Positions 11,955 to 15,296 of a stretch of 15,296 bases of DNA are shown one piece after another. This DNA comes from Actinospica sp035712985. Its GTDB lineage: Bacteria; Actinomycetota; Actinomycetes; Streptomycetales; Catenulisporaceae. The stretch is from NCBI GenBank assembly GCA_035712985.1, contig DASTAE010000297.1, forward strand, positions 1 to 15,296, written 5' to 3'. How positions within the stretch are numbered: position 1 is the first letter of the stretch; each line of letters starts with the position of its first letter. The position numbers and the translations under genes were made by a program. The notes under the pieces are model-generated. The model made no database searches and was not told where the DNA came from. It worked only from the letters and a program-made list of their open reading frames with translations.

Positions 11955-13859
11955 ATGAAAATGCCTCTTGGCGTCCCGCGCTCGGCCGAAGCGCCGGCCG
12001 CGCCCGCCGCGGCGCCGACGGCCGCCGCGGAGCGCGTCCCCCCGGCGAGCGCGGATCCCTTCCGGCTCGCCTACGGCGTGCTCGGCATCGTCGGTTTCAT
12101 CCTGGTCTTCCTGCTGATCAGATTCACCGTCGACGACGCGTTCGTCTCCTGGCGCTACGGCCAGAGCCTGCTGGACGGCGCGTGGAACTGGAACCCGGTC
12201 GACAAGTACCGGGTCGAGGCCTACAGCGACCCGCTCTACACGGCCCTGTCGGTGGTGCCCGCCGCGCTCGGCCTGATGCCCGAGTTCTTCTTCAAGCTCG
12301 TCGGGCTCGGCCTGCTGGCCGGCTACCTCATCGTGGTGCACCGGCAGCTCGACGTGCCGCGGCTGCAGAGGCTGCTGCTCACGGCGTTCGCGGTGGCGAA
12401 CCCGGTGTTCTTCGTGCACGCGTTCTCCGGCCTGGAGACCGCGAGCTTCGCGCTGCTGCTCGCCGCGCTGTTCGGGCTGCTCTACGCGCGCGGCCGCCTC
12501 GACGGGCTCGGCCATGTGCTGGTCATGGCCGTGGCGCTGAGCCGTCCGGAGGGCATGGTCTACGCGCTGGTCGCCGAGCTGTGGTGCCTGCACTTGAACC
12601 GGCGCCGCGCCGACGCGCTCGCCGCCGCGAGCGTCGGCCTGCTGCTGACCGGCTACTGGATCGTGCGCGCCGCGTACTTCCACTCGTTCTTCCCGAACCC
12701 GTACCTGCTCAAGAGCGGTGCCGGGGCGACGGACGTGGTGGCGCTCGCGCACTCCGTCGGCGGCCTGGTCGGGATGTGCTTCGTGATCGGCGGCCTCGCC
12801 GTCACCGCGGAGGCGGTGCGGCGGCTGCGCACGCGGCGCGGCGGCGGGTCGAGCAGGCCGGTCTCGCCCTGGCGCGACGCGACCCCCGCGCTCCTGGCAG
12901 GTGTCAGTGCACTGATCATCATGGTGCTCTACCGGGTGTCCTCGCTGCAGATGGACTTCGGCAACCGGTTCTGCTGGCAACTCCTCTTCCCGGTCGCCCT
13001 CGTGCTGCTCAGCCGTCCGCTGTACGCCGACGCCGGAGCCGGCCGCGGCGCGCCGCTGATCCGGCAGAAGTCGACCGCGCCCGACGCGGAGCAGACCGAG
13101 TCGGCCGAGGTCGTCGGCGTTCCCGGTGTCGCTCCGGCCTCCGTGCGGTGGACCGCCCTGACGCTGCTGATCGCCGCGATCACCACCTACACCGGAATCC
13201 CGGACGCCTCGGGCGAGCGCGCCGTCACCTCGTTCTGCGCGGTGCTGGCCTGCGTCGCGGCCGTCGCGGTCTGGATCCGGGGAAGCCGCGTGCCGGTGCT
13301 GCTCGCCGCGACGGCGCTGGTGACCGCGCTGTCCGCCGTCTCGACCGCGCAGATCCTCGACTGGTCCACCTACCGCCTGCATCTGAGCAATGCCCAGGGC
13401 ACGATCGGCTCAGCGCTGGCCGCGGATCACTCGATCAGCGGAGTCATCGCGGTCGAGGACGCCGGGATCCTGCCGATGCGGCTGCGGCCCGATCAGTTCG
13501 CGCTCGACCTCGACGGCGTGGCCGACCCCTTCCTGAACAAGCCGGTGCCCGCCTCCGTGACCAGGCACCTGGTCGCAATGGCCGTCGGCTCGGACGGACC
13601 GATCGGGGACGCCTACTGGGGCGGCGACTCGACCGCCGGACCGGTCTTCGCCGCGGCGCGCGCCGCGCACTTCCGGATGGTCGACGCGGTGATGTACGCG
13701 CCGGGCTACTGGCTGCGCCTCTACGTGAAGCCCGGGATCGGCGCCGTCGCCGCGCGGCGGCTGGCGGCGACCTGGCAGTCGGCCGACCTGCCGGACAACG
13801 AGCCCAGCAGCACCCTGCTTTCGCAGCACCTGTTCGACTTCCCCTTCCTGCACGGCTGA
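11955..13859 (+). CDS. GT-C membrane glycosyltransferase, AftB-like
   Basis: 634 aa. An Ala/Pro-rich cytoplasmic start (1-34) precedes the first helix (about 40-57). The first outer loop carries VDDAFVSWRYGQSLLDG (59-75) with the catalytic-type aspartate pair D60-D61. Further family marks are YRVEAYSDPLY (85-95), FSGLETASFALL (157-168), SRPEGMVYAL (196-205) and YFHSFFPNPYLLK (241-253). These recur in the polyprenyl-phosphate-sugar-dependent GT-C enzymes related to the arabinofuranosyltransferase AftB. Ten or more helices are followed by a soluble outer domain at about 460-634. The sugar is unknown; AftB itself uses decaprenyl-phospho-arabinose. The start ATG at 11955 (or 11961) has no strong ribosome binding site and the message may be nearly leaderless. 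It is 14 bp from wecB and divergent from the exosortase operon. Confidence 0.88.
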   Translation: MKMPLGVPRSAEAPAAPAAAPTAAAERVPPASADPFRLAYGVLGIVGFILVFLLIRFTVDDAFVSWRYGQSLLDGAWNWNPVDKYRVEAYSDPLYTALSVVPAALGLMPEFFFKLVGLGLLAGYLIVVHRQLDVPRLQRLLLTAFAVANPVFFVHAFSGLETASFALLLAALFGLLYARGRLDGLGHVLVMAVALSRPEGMVYALVAELWCLHLNRRRADALAAASVGLLLTGYWIVRAAYFHSFFPNPYLLKSGAGATDVVALAHSVGGLVGMCFVIGGLAVTAEAVRRLRTRRGGGSSRPVSPWRDATPALLAGVSALIIMVLYRVSSLQMDFGNRFCWQLLFPVALVLLSRPLYADAGAGRGAPLIRQKSTAPDAEQTESAEVVGVPGVAPASVRWTALTLLIAAITTYTGIPDASGERAVTSFCAVLACVAAVAVWIRGSRVPVLLAATALVTALSAVSTAQILDWSTYRLHLSNAQGTIGSALAADHSISGVIAVEDAGILPMRLRPDQFALDLDGVADPFLNKPVPASVTRHLVAMAVGSDGPIGDAYWGGDSTAGPVFAAARAAHFRMVDAVMYAPGYWLRLYVKPGIGAVAARRLAATWQSADLPDNEPSSTLLSQHLFDFPFLHG

Positions 13860-13873
13860 ACGGAGTAGCGAGT

Positions 13874-15049
13874 ATGTCGATGTCCACGTCGTGTCACGAC
13901 GGCGTCTTCACCGACTCGGTCACCTTCGTCCTCGGCACCCGCCCGGAGATCGTCAAACTGGCCCCGCTCGCCCGGCTGTTCGGCGAACGGGCCCGGGTGG
14001 CGTACACCGGCCAGCACTACGACGCGCTGATGTCCGAGATCTTCTTCACCGAGTGCGGGCTGCGGGCCCCGGACGCGCTGCTCGAGGTCGGCGGCCGGAC
14101 CCGCGCCGAGCAGGTCGGCGCGGCGCTGTGCCGGCTCGACCGCTGCTTCGCCGAGGGCGCGCCGAGCGCCGTGGTGGTGCAGGGCGACACGAACTCGGCG
14201 CTGGCCGGGGCCCTGGCCGCCAACGCGCGCGGCATCCCGCTGGTGCACGTCGAGGCCGGCCTGCGCAGCCGGGACCGCGCGATGCCCGAGGAGCACAACC
14301 GGATCCTGATCGACCACGTCGCCGATCTGCTCTGCGCGCCGACCGAGGCGAACGCGGCGAACCTGCGCGCCGAGGGGATCGACCCGCGGCGCGTGGCCGT
14401 GACCGGCAACACCGTCGTCGAGGCACTGCTCGAGGCGCTCCCGCAGCCGGCCCGGCGGGCGAAGCTGCTCGCCGATGCCGGGGTCGAGTCGGGGCGTTTC
14501 GTGCTGGCCACGGTGCACCGGCCGGAGAACACCGACGACGCCGGGCGCCTCGCCGCGATCATGGCCGAGCTGACCGCGCTCGGCGAGGCGGGTCGGCCGG
14601 TGCTCTTCCCGGTCCATCCGCGCACGCGGGCGGCCCTGCGATCGGTGTTCCGCGACGAACCGCCGGAGCGGGTCGTCCTGTGCGAGCCGCTCGGCTATCG
14701 CGACTTCCTCGCGCTCGCGGCCGAGTGCGCGCTGCTGATCTCCGATTCGGGCGGCATCCAGGAGGAGGCGACGGTGCTGCGCCGCCCGCTCATCGTCGTG
14801 CGGCGCTCCACCGAACGCCCCGAGGCGCTCGACGGTTTCGCCGTTCTCGTCGAGCCGGGACCGGCGATCGGCGAGCACGCGCGCGCCCTGCTGGCCGACG
14901 TGCCCGGCGTGCGGCGCAGGCTCGAGGGGCTGCGATCCCCGTTCGGCGACGGGCAGGCCTCGCCGCGGATCGAGGCCCTGATCCGCGAGCGCTTCATCAC
15001 CCCGGCGGTGCCCCGGCCGACCGCCGAGACGGTGTCCGCATCTGTTTGA
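13874..15049 (+). CDS. wecB: UDP-N-acetylglucosamine 2-epimerase (non-hydrolysing)
   Basis: 391 aa; GGAG lies eight bases before ATG 13874 (ATG 13880 also possible). It interconverts UDP-GlcNAc and UDP-ManNAc in the cytoplasm, supplying ManNAc or derived sugars for envelope glycans. The sequence shows GTRPEIVKLAPL (21-32), QGDTNS (103-108), HVEAGLRS (125-132), PEEHNRILID (138-147), HRPEN (215-219), SDSGGIQEEA (290-299) and RSTERPE (311-317). The residues matching the E. coli catalytic set (Asp95, Glu117, Glu131, His213) are D105, E127, E140 and H215. The length is slightly above the usual 370-380 aa because of extra residues at both ends. Coupled with the upstream GT-C gene by a 14-bp gap, it points to ManNAc-containing glycan made by this locus. 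No terminator is evident after it. Confidence 0.95.
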   Translation: MSMSTSCHDGVFTDSVTFVLGTRPEIVKLAPLARLFGERARVAYTGQHYDALMSEIFFTECGLRAPDALLEVGGRTRAEQVGAALCRLDRCFAEGAPSAVVVQGDTNSALAGALAANARGIPLVHVEAGLRSRDRAMPEEHNRILIDHVADLLCAPTEANAANLRAEGIDPRRVAVTGNTVVEALLEALPQPARRAKLLADAGVESGRFVLATVHRPENTDDAGRLAAIMAELTALGEAGRPVLFPVHPRTRAALRSVFRDEPPERVVLCEPLGYRDFLALAAECALLISDSGGIQEEATVLRRPLIVVRRSTERPEALDGFAVLVEPGPAIGEHARALLADVPGVRRRLEGLRSPFGDGQASPRIEALIRERFITPAVPRPTAETVSASV

Positions 15050-15210
15050 AGGTTCACCGACACGCCCTTCGGCTGACCCGTTCGCCTGATTTTAGGACGA
15101 CACGAGGAGGAAAAGACGGCGCGTCGGCCTTGAACCCCGGTGCTCCTGGTGAAGCTCTGTTATCAGGGGCGGAATGTCCGCCATCGAAATCAGCAGAAAG
15201 CAACTCGCAG
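15050..15210 (+). other. Leader region before the last gene
   Basis: These 161 bp hold a strong Shine-Dalgarno-like GAGGAGG (15104-15110) with no start codon at a fitting distance, and a small hairpin GGCGGA-ATG-TCCGCC (15168-15182). No riboswitch family could be recognised; the conserved c-di-AMP (ydaO) blocks, often found before actinomycete wall hydrolases, are absent. A promoter for the downstream secreted protein should lie here but I cannot place it. Confidence 0.4.
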
Positions 15211-15296
15211 ATGAACACACGCACCACCGCACGGCTGGTCGCGGGCGCTGCCGCTCTCGGCGGCCTGCTGTGCACCGCTGTCCCCGCCCACGCGGC
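15211..15296 (+). CDS. Secreted protein, N-terminal signal peptide only (cut by the right edge)
   Basis: Twenty-eight codons are visible. They encode a clean Sec signal peptide: basic MNTRTTAR, hydrophobic LVAGAAALGGLLCTAV, then PAHA as probable signal peptidase I site. The mature protein lies outside the window, so its function is unknown. AGAAAG about ten bases upstream is a weak ribosome binding site. An in-frame TTG at 15130 would add 27 residues and spoil the signal peptide, so ATG 15211 is preferred. It follows wecB on the same strand by 161 bp and is probably transcribed separately. Confidence 0.75.
   Translation, partial: MNTRTTARLVAGAAALGGLLCTAVPAHA

Noticed and set aside
15050..15210. 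c-di-AMP (ydaO) riboswitch before the last secreted protein
   Set aside because: Expected for many actinomycete secreted wall proteins, but none of the conserved sequence blocks could be found.

Overview
The window looks like chromosome of a GC-rich actinomycete, most likely a filamentous one. This is inferred from the strong G/C bias at third codon positions, GTG starts with 4-base gene overlaps, an actinobacterial SAV2177/DUF574-type methyltransferase, an XRE/MmyB-type regulator and DasR-type operators in front of a GH19 chitinase. I cannot name the genus. No transposase, integrase, phage gene or CRISPR array is visible.

Left part (1-2684). A Nudix hydrolase cut by the left edge and a RIO-type protein kinase lie on the minus strand. 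A tRNA-Arg(ACG) with a strong intrinsic terminator follows, then a SAM-dependent methyltransferase on the plus strand.

Secreted chitin-related part (2799-4988). A secreted protein made of seven W-[ST] repeats, probably a seven-bladed beta-propeller, ends four bases before two DasR-like operators. These control a secreted GH19 chitinase that carries two almost identical chitin-binding modules. The chitinase tail overlaps an XRE/MmyB-type regulator that points the other way. A 15-bp perfect inverted repeat just past the chitinase stop may end its transcript. The regulator is divergent from an alpha/beta hydrolase with a cysteine nucleophile, and two tandem operator-like repeats lie between them.

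Right part (6880-15049), the most interesting. Two divergent transcription units share a 210-bp control region. The minus unit has six tightly packed genes: a 54-aa protein that is little more than a sorting-signal tail (LATTG, one membrane helix, basic end), an exosortase-family membrane protease/transpeptidase, a processive GT2 glycosyltransferase, a septum-formation-type lipoprotein, a polytopic membrane protein with a possible GT-C fold, and a 114-aa two-helix membrane protein. Four of the five junctions are GTGA overlaps. The plus unit encodes an AftB-like GT-C glycosyltransferase and a UDP-GlcNAc 2-epimerase. Together they look like an envelope glycan assembly system in which an exosortase processes a very small tail-anchored peptide. 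The link between peptide and glycan is my inference. A new secreted protein starts at 15211 and runs off the right edge.
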